Numbered from the stretch's first letter, positions 1 through 10,868 are shown. The stretch is 64,000 nucleotides of DNA from Pratylenchus scribneri (GCA_030063045.1 JAQSEB010000146.1:186001-250000), one strand, 5' to 3'. Made by a program: numbers and translations. The notes: generated by a model from the sequence alone, not told the origin.

Positions 1-1567
1 GAAGAAAAGTGAGTGAATTGGGCTCTAAAAGAAGCATTTAGCGGTATGGATTGAATTAAAATTTCCAAGCGAAAATTAGCAAATTAATAATTAAATTCTT
101 AAATCTGTTCATTAGATTTGGATATTTAAATTAATAATTCTTTAAATTTTCACAGTGAAATATGCCAAAAAAGTAAATTTATTGGGTGTCATGAAAATGG
201 AAGAACACATTGTAAAGGGCAGTGAAAATGGCAATGCCAATATTGAAGATGCGCATCCAAGGAAAAAGAGATTAATTGATGCAATTTTTGTGAGTTAAAA
301 ATTAAAAATAAAATAAAAATTATTTTAGTGGGGTCTAATAACTGGTTGGCTTGGCAATTGGATTAGCCAATATGTGGACATTTCGAAGACTCTGCATAAT
401 TGCCTTATTCGACGTGATTGTAAAATTGTGAAGACCGACGATGTGTTGAGGCGTCAAAGGGAGAAGGGAATGCTGAATTTCCTTGAAAAATCATATAAAA
501 TTTTACTTATCAAACTAATTGAGATTGATTCGGACAAGAAGCCATTAAAAGAATTGAGTAAGTTAAAGGGATAACCTTATTAAGATTGTAGATTGTAGTA
601 GGGTTAGGGTTATTTGAATATCCTTAAGGGCAAATTAAAATATCGTATTAAGCTACGTTTACATAAACGGAGCCAATGCGTTGGCTCCAGAAGGAGTAGG
701 AATTTTTGGGGAAGTGCAAAAAATTTTTCTGCCTGACCAAAAAATCGTTTGAGTCCGCATTGGCTCCGGCGTTGGCTATAAAAATTCTAATAATTTTTCT
801 ATTTGTCTGAAATTTCTCAAATTATAGTATCTGATGTAGCAAAGTCTGCTCTGTTTTTGGTATAAATTATTTTTTTTGGTCAGGTAGAAAAAATTTTTGT
901 AGGTCCACAAAATTCTACTCCACTTGGAGCCGACGCTTTGGCTCCGTTTGTGTAAATGTAGCTTTACCAATAGTCCAATTTCAATTATTGTTTGTTTTTG
1001 CTATCTTCTAGAATTGTTTACTTCCTATTCTTGTTATGAAAAAAATTTGCAAATTTTAACAATCGCACAAAAATATTTCCCAATTTGATTAAAAAAATAT
1101 TTTCAGACGATAAAATTGGCGATTTTCTCCTAAAAGCTGTCCACGCCGACGGTCTGGACAAACATTTTGATGGGAATCATGAAATTGGGAACATTTTATT
1201 GGATTTGGAAATTTTGAATTTCAATGATTTTCGGCATCATATTGAACAAATTATTGTGAATGATACGGAGGAGGGGGAAAGTAGCCAAGAGGAAGTAATT
1301 TTGGGCGCACTTCGCGAATTTGCTTCAAATGGATGGCTTCACAAAGATCCGAATAAAAATTATGAAATATGCGTAAAAAATCATAAACGAATTTTGGAAA
1401 GGATAAAGCGAAAAGAATGCCAACAAAAAATGTTGAAAGCTCAAATGGATTGGGATAAATTTAAGGAAATTTATGAACAATTATGGTACGCAAAAAATCC
1501 ATTTACTGCGGGCATTTGCCGTGTTGATGATATGGTGGAGAAGGAAATTGAAAATGATGGGAACTAA
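1..1567 (+). CDS. Unrecognised protein gene, 5' end outside window
   Basis: I do not recognise this protein. Four exons join in phase: 1-8, 156-289, 329-557 and 1107-1567, with donors GTGAGT, GTGAGT and GTAAGT and acceptors CACAG, TTTTAG and TTTCAG. The upstream part is missing; the second exon starts by completing a possible ATG split over the first intron, so the real start is unknown. The visible part (about 294 residues) is charged, with a tryptophan/glycine stretch (WGLITGWLGNW) at the start of exon 3, acidic runs near NDTEEGESSQEE, and a lysine/glutamate-rich end. No signal peptide or membrane segment is visible in this part. Intron 3 (558-1106) holds a foldback element. The frame continuity over three introns makes a real gene likely; the function is unknown. 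Confidence 0.6.
651..964. mobile_element. Foldback MITE-like element in intron of the first gene
   Basis: The outer roughly 100 bases at each end are inverted copies of one another. The left end reads AAGCTACGTTTACATAAACG and the reverse complement of the right end reads AAGCTACATTTACACAAACG; both continue with a GGAGCCAA.GCGT.GGCTCC block, a GGAGTAG block and CCTGACCAAAAAA. No coding capacity is seen. The target duplication is unclear, perhaps TTA or TA. It lies wholly within an intron. Confidence 0.75.
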
Positions 1568-1816
1568 AAACATTAAAATTGATGTAGAAATTGAAAATGC
1601 GTATTTTATATTCTATGCGTATTGTATTGTATGCAAATTGGCTAAATATATTAAAAATTTATTTGAACACAATTTTTTATTCAAATCTATTTTTGCAAGT
1701 TAATATTTTGCTAGTTTATATAGTTCTCAGCGATTGAATGAGTCGAATAAAGAGAGAATTAGTTGGTGTATACTGTATAATAAAAATGCAAAGTATTATG
1801 GATAAAAAAGCAGCAG

Positions 1817-2378
1817 GTTAGGCCCAAATCGGACATTTTGATTACCTAAATGAACTTTTCATACCTTTTTTTATCTATTTTTGGTTTTTTTGTACCTAAT
1901 TTACCTATTTTAGCCCTTTATCAGCAAAAAATCACTAAAAATATGCCTAAAAATCAGTGAAAAATAGCATGGCAGCATAAATGAAAATAAAAAAATGGGC
2001 TTTTTGACCTTTCAAATACTTAAATTAGAAATATTAAGCTAATCCCAATCCCAACAGCCGAAAATTTTGGTCGATTGGCGAAGAGGGGGGTCTTTAGAAT
2101 GGAGAGCACTAGGGTGGGGGGTTTAGGTTCGAATCTCGCAAATACGAAAAAATTTTTTTGTACTGAAAAACTTATTTTGATGCTTACTTAGTCATTTTTC
2201 TTTGAAAATTTATTAAAAAATGATTAAAAAAGATCCATAAATATAGTAAAAATGTTTAAAAAAAGTTCACTTTTATTTAACTATTTTTGCTTTTTTTTGT
2301 ACCTATTTTTCAATTTTTCGTGACTATTTAATACCTATTTTGCCATTTTTATATACCTAACAATCCGGGCCTAAATAA
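1817..2378. mobile_element. Dispersed element with short inverted ends and a tRNA-like core
   Basis: The left end (GTTAGGCCCAAAT near 1817) and the reverse complement of the right end (TTTAGGCCCGGAT near 2378) match over TTAGGCCC. The flanks are full of TACCT/ACCTATTTT motifs on both sides. A tRNA-like stretch sits in the middle (separate entry). This fills most of the space between the first gene and TTL-1. No reading frame is supported. Confidence 0.4.
2069..2160 (+). pseudogene. tRNA-like remnant with pol III A and B boxes
   Basis: TGGCGAAGAGG at 2076-2086 fits an A box and GGTTCGAATCT at 2126-2136 fits a B box. They are followed by a run of seven T at 2153-2159 that could stop RNA polymerase III. 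The T-arm stem around the B box pairs poorly, so this is not a working tRNA. It may be a tRNA-derived SINE head or a pseudogene. Confidence 0.4.
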
Positions 2379-2511
2379 TGATCAAAATGAATTTATTTTA
2401 CTCAAATTTATTGAGGCGAATAATATTTTTCAATGTAAATTTATTCGCCAAAGATGAATTAAAAATGTAAATGTATAATTTGGAAGAGAAAGGCCATAAT
2501 TATTCTTCTTC

Positions 2512-3111
2512 TTAACATATTGCATCCTCCCTATACGGCGTCATTGGCAAAGTTGTATTGCCCGATTGCGCAATATTCTTGCCCAAATAAATTTCCAAAT
2601 CATTCACTGCGAATGGGCCATCATCGTTGAGAATTTGATCCAAATCAACACGCATACCGAATTGGCATTTCTGAGCAAATTATTATTATTTTAAATTCGG
2701 GTAGCCTATGATTACAAAATGATGACCTTATTTGGCGGCAGTCCGGTTCCTTCTTTCGGGCATCGATGCCAAATCATCAAATACAATTCCTCTTCGCCCC
2801 CTTCCCCTGTTGAACCGCTCACATTGAATTGGCCTTTGGCATTGGAATATGTATGGCCAAGCCTATCGTCCAAGTTCATAAAAAAACCACCTAAAAAGAG
2901 AAAAAACCCGTATAATCAAAACTCAAATGAACTTACTGTCATCCTCCAAGAATACCACTCCAGCTTGATTTACTGGCTCATTTGGACCAAGTCCCGTTGT
3001 TGTACAATAAATGTGGCCAGCGGCAACATAAGTGTCCTCAGCAGCAGTAATTTGGACAAAAGAGCAGAAGGAAAAGAGGAAAAAGGGAAAAAGCAATAAA
3101 ATTGACGACAT
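2512..3111 (-). CDS. Transthyretin-like secreted protein (TTL-1)
   Basis: Three exons in transcription order: 3111-2937, 2890-2727 and 2670-2512, joined in phases 1 and 0 and giving about 165 residues. Exon 1 starts MSSILLLFPFFLFSFCSF, a clear signal peptide, followed by the TTL strand motif VAAGHIYCTTTG. Exon 2 carries DDRLGHTYSNAKGQFNVSG and YLMIWHRC. Exon 3 starts KCQF and ends in a cysteine. The four cysteines sit at the places shared by all TTL copies here. The family is secreted and has the transthyretin fold; some plant-parasite members act in the host, but nothing here shows that. The second donor is AAG|GTCATC, a weak site that I chose because exon 3 must be entered in phase 0, as in the paralogues. 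Confidence 0.85.
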
Positions 3112-3310
3112 TTTTAGATGGAAATTTTTGGGAAGAAATTTTCAATTTTAAAAATGTGAATGTGAGGATTCAAATATTGTTGGATGGATGGATTAATGGC
3201 TTTTTTAATGCATTCTAAAATGCTTAAAAAGAATGAATATTAATTTATGTAAAAAGGAAATACATTAGAAAATTTAGAAAATTTTAAAAAGTTTTATCAA
3301 AAGGTTTAAT
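3112..3310 (-). promoter_or_regulatory. Upstream block shared by TTL-1 and TTL-2
   Basis: The roughly 200 bases before the TTL-1 start are nearly the same as those before TTL-2 (6861-7050), including GGATGGATGGATTAATGGC, AATGCTTAAAAAGAATG and TTATGTAAAAAGGAAATACA. This marks a tandem duplication that kept its 5' control region. No specific factor site is claimed. Confidence 0.5.
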
Positions 3311-3671
3311 ATTAGGAAAAATTCAAATGATGAGTCTAATTAAATTATTATTTTTAAATTGTTTAATGGCTAATGGGTGGCATTTAGTTATTTTAATTAA
3401 AAATGCTTTAATGAGTGAGAAGAAAATGCGGTCAATGGAGGTGAATAATTGTTCTTTCATCAATCTTTCAGCCGATTAAAATACTATATTGAATCGGACA
3501 AAATTTTGAAGAATTTAAATTTAAAAATTTATTTTAAGTTTAATCAAATTTTCACCTTAAAATTGGTATCTTTTCCTTTGTCATTCCCTCAATTGTTGTT
3601 TTTCTTTTCATTTCACTAGTAGATTGCTTCCTTTTTCCAATCTTCGTGTTTTAGGGGATAGAAATATAGTT

Positions 3672-4048
3672 TTGGCCGGTATTACGCCTTTTGCGGACCC
3701 GTCAATTTGCGGACGAAATGGTTTGGTGCTGCAGGCGATTAAGTTAATGTGGAAATGTTTATGACATTTTATTAGGCATAAAATTAGCTACAAAATGACA
3801 TCAAAAGCATTGGCCAATGCTTAATAATCAACGAGTTATGGCCTAAAAACTGCTCAAAAACGCAATTTTAATAAAATCTGGGTTTTTTGGCCATAACTCG
3901 GTGAATACTCAGTTTTGGCCAAAGATTTTGATCTCTTTTTGTAGCTAATTTTATGGCTAATAAAATGCCATAAACAATTCCATATCAACTTTACCGCCAT
4001 CGGCATCAAACTGTTACGTCCGCAAAATGCGGCTAGCCTTCTGGCCAA
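3672..4048. mobile_element. Foldback element, family 1, copy 1
   Basis: Long imperfect inverted repeat. The left arm contains AAAATTAGCTACAAAATGAC followed by GCATTGGCCAATGC; the right arm contains the reverse order, with TTTGTAGCTAATTTTATGGC. The outer ends carry TTTGCGGAC/GTCCGCAAAATGC. It lies between TTL-1 and TTL-2. Two more copies follow at 5061-5400 and 7133-7475. Confidence 0.75.
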
Positions 4049-4158
4049 CTTGTTTGTATCACAATATTTATTACCTTAATCAAAATTACAATATAGTAAA
4101 AAGTAAAATGGAATAATATGGAATATAGGGATATGAGAATGGTGGAAATGGTGCTATG

Positions 4159-4480
4159 TCGATTCCCGAATAGTGCAAATGTGGGCTTTTTCGATTTATA
4201 ATAAATCAGAAACCGGTTTTAGACCAAGCAAACCTTATATCATTTTGTAGATCTCATCAAGACGCATCGAATGGTGTATAATTTGTCATTGTTTGGTTAC
4301 AAAATTAAAGAGTTTTAAACCAAAAACTTAAAAATATGGTCTAAACGGTTTAACTTTTTATACCAATCGATGCGTCTTGAAGAGATCTACAAAATAGTAT
4401 AAGGTTGGTAGGGTCTAAAACAGGTTTCTGATTTATTATAAGTCGAAAAAGCCCAGTTCCTTTGCTTATTCGGGAATTGA
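4159..4480. mobile_element. Foldback element, family 2, copy 1
   Basis: Inverted repeat with TCGATTCCCGAATA.TGCAAA at both ends. The inner arms carry AATAAATCAGAAACCGGTTT, then a block with TTTTGTAGATCTCATCAAGA and GACGCATCGA, all mirrored on the other side. Other copies are at 5626-6030 and 57668-57995. Non-coding. Confidence 0.75.
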
Positions 4481-4677
4481 CCCCGTACGGGTGGAAATAA
4501 AAAGTTACATTAAAATATTCCAAATGATTGGCGCCTTGGGAAATGAATGACTTTTTCACAAATAGAATTAATTTTCAATTTTTTGGGTTAATAATATATT
4601 ATTCTTGATTGCAAATTTATTCACCAAACATTAAATAAAATGGAATGAATATTTTGTAAGATAACGGCTTTTCATAA

Positions 4678-6860
4678 TTAATCACATTTTGCATCCCAAT
4701 TTGCCTCCAATGTTAAAGATGTATTGCCCGATTGTGCAACAACATTCCTGCCCAAATGAATTTCCAAATTATTCACTGCGAATGGGCCATCATCGTTGAG
4801 GATTTGGTCCAAATCAATCCGCACACTGAATCGGCATTTCTGAGCATATTATTTTTATTATTATTATTTTATTTATAGAATGAAATTTGTGCTTACAAAT
4901 TTTACTTGATAAATTAATTTTTCAAATGAATAATTAATTAGCTTTATATTTAGCAAAATTTGGTATATATAATTATTATAGCAATGAGTAATGATTATAA
5001 TCAAATATTTTTAACCAAATAATATTAAATAAATTAAATAACAATGTAAGTTTTTAATCGTGTTACCACATTTTCAGACTCGTTCTGGTGCCGATAATAG
5101 CAAAGCTGCCGTGGAATTGTTTATGGAATATTATTAAGCATAAAATTAGCTACAAAATGACATCAAAAACATTGGCCCATGTCGAATATTCAACGAATTA
5201 TGGCCAAAAACAAATAAAAACACAATTTTAATTAAACCAACGGTTTTTTTGGCCATAGTTTGTTGTATATTCAATATTGGCCAATTTATTTGATATCATT
5301 TTGTAGCTAATTTTATGCTTAATAATATGGCAAAAACAATGCCACGGCAGCTTTGCTATTATCGGCACAAAACCATTTCGTCTGCAAATGTCGGTAGGCC
5401 TTTTTAATAGTATAAATTCGCAAAATGATAACCTCATTTTCGGGCGGTAATTCGGATGCATCTTTCGTGCAACGATGAGAAATCATCAAATACAATTCCT
5501 CTTCACCCCATTCACCCGCAGTACCGGACACGCGAAATTCACCTTTAGCATTGGAATATGTTTCCCCAACCAAATCGTCCGAGTTTATAGCAAAATCACC
5601 ATCTGTGAAAAAGAATTAAAAGGTGCAATGTCATTTCCTAAATAGTGCAAATGTGGGCGCTTCCTAAAAAGGTGCAAATATGTATGTTTTCAAATATAAT
5701 AAATCGTAAACCAGTTTTAGACCCTACAAACCTTATACCATTTTGTAGATCTCATCGAGACGCATTGATTGATATATAATTTGTCATGGTTTGACCCAAA
5801 ATTAAAGAGTTTAAAACCAAAAACTTGAAAAATGGTTTAAAACCATTTAATTTTGGGCCAGACCATGACAAAATAAATACCAATCGATGCGTCTCGATGA
5901 GATCTACAAAATGGTATAAGTAGGGTTTAAAACCGGTTTATGATTTATTATATTTGAAAACATGCACATTTGCACCGTTTTAGGAAGCGCCCACATTTGC
6001 ACCGTCCTTTGTCTATTTAGGAATTGTCCTCGCACGGAATTAAAATAATGAAAAGGTTGAAAAATATTGACAAAAGGATATTCTTCTCCCCAACTTGTTG
6101 CCGTTTATAAATAACTCACTAATAAGGAACAAAACCACTTTCTGATTATTTTGGTATAAAATTAAAAAGAGCAGAATATTAATTTTATTTATTTTATTTT
6201 TGGAATTAATGGTTTTATTTATGCAAAAAACTACAAAATTTTGCCAATCCATTGTAAAGATAACTTCAAATGTTTTTTTGAGAACAATTTCAATCATTTC
6301 TGAATCAATTAAAATAAAAATGAAATCATTAAATAGCCAAAAGTCTGCTCTTTAATTTGATACAAATAATTAAAATCGGGTCAATCTCTTTGACAAATTA
6401 TTACAAATAGCACCAAATTGGGCCACTTGTTGGAAAAAAGCATCTACGAAAATATGATAATACTATTTATTATCTGTGCGGAGATTTTTTCCCCCAAAAA
6501 TTTGCCTAATAATAAGTTAAAAATTATGCACAAAATTGGTCAACCCTAAAATCATTTAAAATCATGTTTTTTCATCGTTTTACAATCAAATATGAGTAAG
6601 TCCCGCATAGATAATACGTAAGTATAAGTACCAAAAATAGTTTCATTATGCTTTCCTTTATGATCGAAAAAGTGATTGAACTGACTGTCTGCCTCCAAAA
6701 GTGTCACTTTAGCTTCATTTACTGGCTCTTTTGGCCCCCGTCCCGTTGTGGTGCAAAAAATGTGGCCGGCAACAACATAAGTGTCTTCAGCAGCAGTAAT
6801 TTGGAAAAAAAAGCAGAAGGAAAAGAGGCAAAAGGGAATAAACAATAAAATTGACGACAT
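4678..6860 (-). CDS. Transthyretin-like secreted protein (TTL-2)
   Basis: Exons 6860-6686, 5602-5433 and 4839-4678, with the same phases (1, 0) as TTL-1 and about 168 residues. The start MSSILLFIPFCLFSFCFFFQ is a signal peptide nearly the same as that of TTL-1, and the ATG position is the same. GHIFCTTTG, ETYSNAKGEFRVSG, YLMISHRC and KCRFSVRIDLDQ are the family landmarks; it ends AKCD. Exon 1 has the same length as in TTL-1 (175 bases). Both introns have been enlarged by transposons: intron 1 holds a family 2 foldback element and intron 2 a family 1 copy. The second donor is GAG|GTTATC, again weak and at the same place as in TTL-1. Confidence 0.82.
5061..5400. mobile_element. Foldback element, family 1, copy 2 (TTL-2 intron 2)
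   Basis: Arms GCCGATAATAGCAAAGCTGC and its complement GCAGCTTTGCTATTATCGGC are perfect over at least 20 bases, with the family core AAAATTAGCTACAAAATG inside. This is the best preserved pairing of the three copies, so it may be the youngest. Confidence 0.8.
5626..6030. mobile_element. Foldback element, family 2, copy 2 (TTL-2 intron 1)
   Basis: The ends read GTCATTTCCTAAATAGTGCA and, inverted, GGACAATTCCTAAATAGAC. The inner arms contain GTGCAAATGTGGGCGCTTCC in both orientations, then the family core with TTTTGTAGATCTCATCGAGA and GACGCAT. It begins within 30 bases of the exon 2 acceptor of TTL-2. Confidence 0.78.
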
Positions 6861-7050
6861 TTTTAGATGGAAATTTTGGGAAGAAATTTTAAAAATATGA
6901 GGATTCAAATATTTCTGGGATGGATGGATTAATGGCTTTTTAATGCATTTAAAATGCTTAAAAAAGAATGAATATTAATTTATGTAAAAAGGAAATACAT
7001 TTAAAAATTTAGATTATTTTAAAAAGTTTTATCAAATGTTTTAATCTGAC
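6861..7050 (-). promoter_or_regulatory. Upstream block of TTL-2
   Basis: Paralogous copy of the block before TTL-1. It shows the same order of sequence words from the start codon outward, ending in AAAAAGTTTTATCAAA. A family 1 foldback element follows about 80 bases further upstream. Confidence 0.5.
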
Positions 7051-7132
7051 TATATTTAAAAAATGTATGAATATGATGAATTTAAATGATATGTGGAATT
7101 TTAGTTTAATTGTGAATGAAATGCGTATTACC

Positions 7133-7475
7133 ACATTAGTAGACGAAACCATCTGCTGGTGCGTATCGTGGTAAAGCTGCTGTGTGGAATTGTTTATGGC
7201 ATATTATTAAGCCTAAAATTAGCTATAAAAAGATATCAAATACATTGGCCAATATCGAATATTCACCGAGTTATTGCCAAAAAACTGTTTGTTTAATTAA
7301 AATTTTGTGTTTCTGGCTGTTTTTTGCCATATTTCGGTGAATATTCAAAATTGGCCAATTCTTTTGATATCATTTTGTAGCTAAATTTATGCCTAATAAT
7401 ATGCCATAAACAATGCCACAGCAGATTGGCCATTATCGACATCAGACCGTTTTGTCTGCAAATGTCGATTAGCCA
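7133..7475. mobile_element. Foldback element, family 1, copy 3
   Basis: The left arm TGGAATTGTTTATGGCATAT and the right arm ATATGCCATAAACAATGCCA are inverted copies. The core has CATTGGCCAATATCGAATATT against AATATTCAAAATTGGCCAAT. It lies between the TTL-2 upstream block and the 3' end of TTL-3. Confidence 0.75.
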
Positions 7476-7678
7476 GGAAATGTAATCAATGGGGATGAAA
7501 AAAATATTCTTTTAATTAAATTCTTCAAATCTTTTCATCCCGATAAAACTTCCAATGGCATTCGGAAAATTTAACAATTTATTTTATTTTAAGCAAAATA
7601 TTTTCATGCATAAATTACAATCAAATGAATTATAATAAATAAATCTGCTGGAGTATGTAAAGTCCATCAAATTCATTT

Positions 7679-8738
7679 TTACTGCTGATCAAAGTTGAAG
7701 ACGGGATGTAATGTTTTATAAGGATCCCATTCGGTTGCAATCGGCAAAGATTTGCCACCCGATTTTGCCCAACTTTTCCCACCCAAATGAATTTCCAAAT
7801 CATTCACTTTGAATGGGCCATCATCGTTGAGGACTGTTTCCAATTTTATTTTGGTGAGGAATGATAAAAACTGCAAATAAAAAATATTTTATTTATTTAT
7901 TATTTTACAAATTTACCTCAGATTTTGGCAGCACATCCAATGCATCTTTTAAGCATCGATGATAAATTAACAAATACAATTCCTCGTCGCCTACTTCCTC
8001 CGTTGAACCGTACACAATGAATTCGCCTTTTTCATTGGACTCTGCATAGCCCAAGAAATCATCATCATTCCCGAAGAGCCCGGCTGTAGCAAAAAATCTT
8101 TTTTATACGTTTATTTTTTATGGGCCATCAAAGAATGTCAAAAATTTAAAAATAAAATTCAACAAAATTTGATTATTTTAATAGCTACCAGAATTTTGCC
8201 CACTGTTAATTTAATTACAAAACTCAAAAAATTAAATTGACTCATTTTGGTAAAGCATTTTCAAAAAGAAATTAATTAAAATATAAATGGCCAATGGTCA
8301 AAAAACGAAAAAATGTGGCCTATTTTGGCCTATTTTGCTGCTTTGAGGTCATAAATTTTTGATCCAATCAAACCATTAATTCTTTCTATAAAATAACTGA
8401 TTCCAAATCGGCTAAAGTCGACAAATTTATTTGATATTTTTTTAAAAAATTCATTAGATAATTTGGGTGCGAATTTATTTCATGTATTTTATATATTTTA
8501 AAAATACCTAATATTTATTATATTTATTTTACTCGATAATACTATAATTAATTATTTTAAATTTAAACTTACAATCATCTTCCATTAATTTCACCTCAGC
8601 ACGATTTGCCGGTTCATTCGTTGTGATGCAAAAAATTTTGCCAGAAACCCAAAATTCCCCCGACACAAAAATTGGAACGAAATATCCGAAAGAAAAGAAC
8701 AACAGCAGAAATATATGTAAAGGAGGAAAGATGAACAT
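7679..8738 (-). CDS. Transthyretin-like secreted protein (TTL-3)
   Basis: Exons 8738-8573, 8083-7917 and 7870-7679, in phases 1 and 0 and about 174 residues. I chose the ATG giving MFIFPPLHIFLLLFFSFGYF because it puts the hydrophobic signal segment first; the frame is open further upstream. Landmarks are VSGKIFCITTNEP, DDDFLGYAESNEKGEF and YLLIYHRCLKD. Exon 3 carries LNDDGPFKVNDLEIHLGG, shared with TTL-1 and TTL-2. Unlike the others, exon 3 starts FLSFLTK and has no cysteine at the entry, and the C terminus is longer and lacks the final cysteine. One of the two expected disulphides may therefore be missing. Confidence 0.78.
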
Positions 8739-9095
8739 TTTTAGGAAAAAATTTGGGAATCGTTTTGAATTTTTAAAATGTGATTCAAATATGAATGGAA
8801 AAAAATTTTTAATGTATTTGGTGGAATGAATTTTAATTTTTGAATGAAAGAATAAAAATTGAATAATTTTAAAATTCTTATCAAGACCAACCATTACGGA
8901 TGGATGAATTAAAAGATTTTATTGGGATTTTATTTTAATTGTATTAAAATTATTTTAATTGTATTAAATTGAGAAGCCAAACGCCAAAGATATTGGCAGC
9001 TTTTTAGCAATACTTTCTTTTATTATAAATTCGTCTCCAAATTTTAATTTTATATTTGTAAATAATATAAAGTAGAATAATTTTATTTTTTATCA
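8739..9095. other. Intergenic, nothing recognised
   Basis: AT-rich spacer between the TTL-3 start and the TTL-4 stop. I see no repeat longer than simple AT runs, apart from a short direct repeat of TTTTAATTGTATTAAA near 8935-8965. Confidence 0.5.
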
Positions 9096-9834
9096 TCATA
9101 ATGAATTGTCAAAAATGGTTTCATTGCATTTTAGTTCAGTCTTCATTTCCACTTTTGTTCCATTTATTTTGGCCACATTTAAGCCCAAAAATATTCCAAT
9201 ATTTTCGATGAATATTTCGCCCCCTTTGAGATGTTTTTGGCCCTTCTCCAAAGCAATTCTAGAAATATATGAACATTCCTGCAAAAAAATAAATAATAAT
9301 TTGTTTACGATTACTTTCTTTCTCACCTCCTTAAGCGATGGTTCACCCCCATTTTCTTGTTGACATTTATGGGTTATCAACAAATATGGCTTTTGTTTCT
9401 GGTTATATTTATTTGAAGTATCTCCACTAACATTGAATTGGCCCATTTTATTTGTGTGGGTTTCCTCAAGTATAAGTTCCGGCATATCTTGGTTTGGTAC
9501 ATTATAATCGCAATCCTCATCATCATAATCGCAACCTATGTAAAAACATATAAAAGATTTGTTGGCTAAAAAACCTACCACCATCTTCATTTACCCACAA
9601 TTCCTCCCCAATTTCCACTTTAATATTAGCCAATGGAGGCGGAACAATGAATGGCACTGGATCGGTTCGGTTGAGCTCCATTGGTTCGGCGGTTGTGCAA
9701 TAAACGGTGCCAGAAGCATGGAAATAATAATAAAGGATGTCATCATAGTGTTTGTCGGCCTTAACAATATTACTTCGGGCAAGGCAGAAGAGGACAAAAA
9801 TTGAGAATTTAACTAATTTCTTGGAAATAAACAT
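9096..9834 (-). CDS. Transthyretin-like secreted protein (TTL-4)
   Basis: Exons 9834-9579, 9535-9327 and 9278-9096, about 215 residues, with the same intron phases as the rest of the family. Both introns are tiny (43 and 48 bases). The signal peptide is MFISKKLVKFSIFVLFCLAR. The family motif SGTVYCTTAEP follows, then the proline run VPFIVPPPLANIKVEI, typical of this sub-cluster. Exon 2 is acidic at its start (CDYDDEDCDYN, an insert not seen in the paralogues) and has THTNKMGQFNVSG and LLITHKCQQENGG. Exon 3 starts ECSYISRIALEKGQ and has ELKCNETI near the end. It belongs with TTL-5 to TTL-7 rather than TTL-1 to TTL-3. Confidence 0.85.
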
Positions 9835-10165
9835 TTTTGGATGATGGAAATTGGAATGAATTAAATTGCGAATTGTTTCATCCTTTTTAAAGCATTCTAT
9901 TCCTTATTTTACATTCATGATTCATTTCAATTTTTTACATTTTTTACGATTAAAAATTGGCCACAAAGGAATAAACAATGGTTTACTTTTCACAAAAAAC
10001 ATTTTTTAACGAAAAAATTGCTTTTTATTTATCGTTGAAAAATGAATTCTCACAATGACATTAAAATTTGGGAATAAAAAATGAATTTTTATTTTTCTGT
10101 ACTTTCATTGAAAATCAGTATGGAAAACAATTTTTGAGAATGAGAATCTTTTTTGACTCATATAA
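9835..10165 (-). promoter_or_regulatory. Upstream block shared by TTL-4 and the chimeric gene
   Basis: About 330 bases upstream of TTL-4 match 12230-12560 upstream of the chimeric gene. Shared words include GAATTAAATTGCGAATTG, AAATTGGCCACAAAGGAATA and GAATTCTCACAA. The related word AATAAACAATGG also lies upstream of TTL-5, TTL-6 and TTL-7. Confidence 0.55.
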
Positions 10166-10329
10166 CATATATCATGTTAAATTCAACAATATAAGGAATT
10201 AGCAATTCTGCCTTCAGGCTATAAATTTTATTTTTATAAAAGAAGAAAAAACCAACAAACCTTTCTTTACTGTAATGGATGGCAACTGTGTCAATTTTTT
10301 TTATGAAATGTTCTTCGTCTATAATTTCA

Positions 10330-10475
10330 GAAAATCGACCATGCCTGCCGAGTCGAATGAGTTCACTCTCGAGTCTGTACGATGCCTAGAAGCCGAGATT
10401 CCCCAAATTGGCCGTGACATCCCAAAGCAAAAATTGTTGCCAGCAAAAACTAGCTTAAATTTACAATTTATTTAG
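10330..10475 (+). other. GC-richer fragment of unknown origin
   Basis: The flank up to about 10330 matches the paralogous spacers at 12720 and 30590, up to the word TATAATTT. After that comes an unrelated, clearly GC-richer stretch with an open frame (words MPAESNEF and VRCLEAEIPQIGRD). It is preceded by TTTCAG, which could serve as a splice acceptor. It might be an exon or a captured gene piece. I could not link it to a gene. Confidence 0.25.
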
Positions 10476-10539
10476 TTCAATTTAATTTAAATAAATGTCA
10501 CATTTTTGAATTTATTTTTTCTTTTTAATTAAATTTTCA

Positions 10540-10700
10540 ATTGTATTATTGCTGGTAATTTTGATTGTTGAAAATTCGGTTTCGGTTTGAGAAAATAGAT
10601 GAAATTTAAAAAAAAAATTGGCAATTTTTGCTCTTTGAAACCGAAATCGCGATTTTTTCAAAAATCGAAACAGGATTTCAAAACCGACACCTTTATAAAA
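10540..10700. repeat. Dispersed AACCGAAA-type repeat, copy 1 (weak)
   Basis: Contains CGGTTTCGGTTTGAGAAAAT and a mirrored AACCGAAA stretch, like the better copies at 42714-42864 and 56869-57049. The ends are less clear here. Confidence 0.4.
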
Positions 10701-10868
10701 CCCATTTTGAACAACCATAATGGGAATTTCCAATTTTGAACTGCATCAAAAAAAGAGAATAGCGAATTGCAATGAATTTTATTCGTTTAATGAATTCACA
10801 AATTTCAATGAATTTAGGAAAAAAAATGGAAAGGGTGATGCATCATTTCCTTCATAAATGCATCAGAA

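Noticed and set aside
2069..2160. Functional tRNA gene
   Set aside because: The A and B boxes fit, but the T-arm stem does not pair and no convincing acceptor stem is present.
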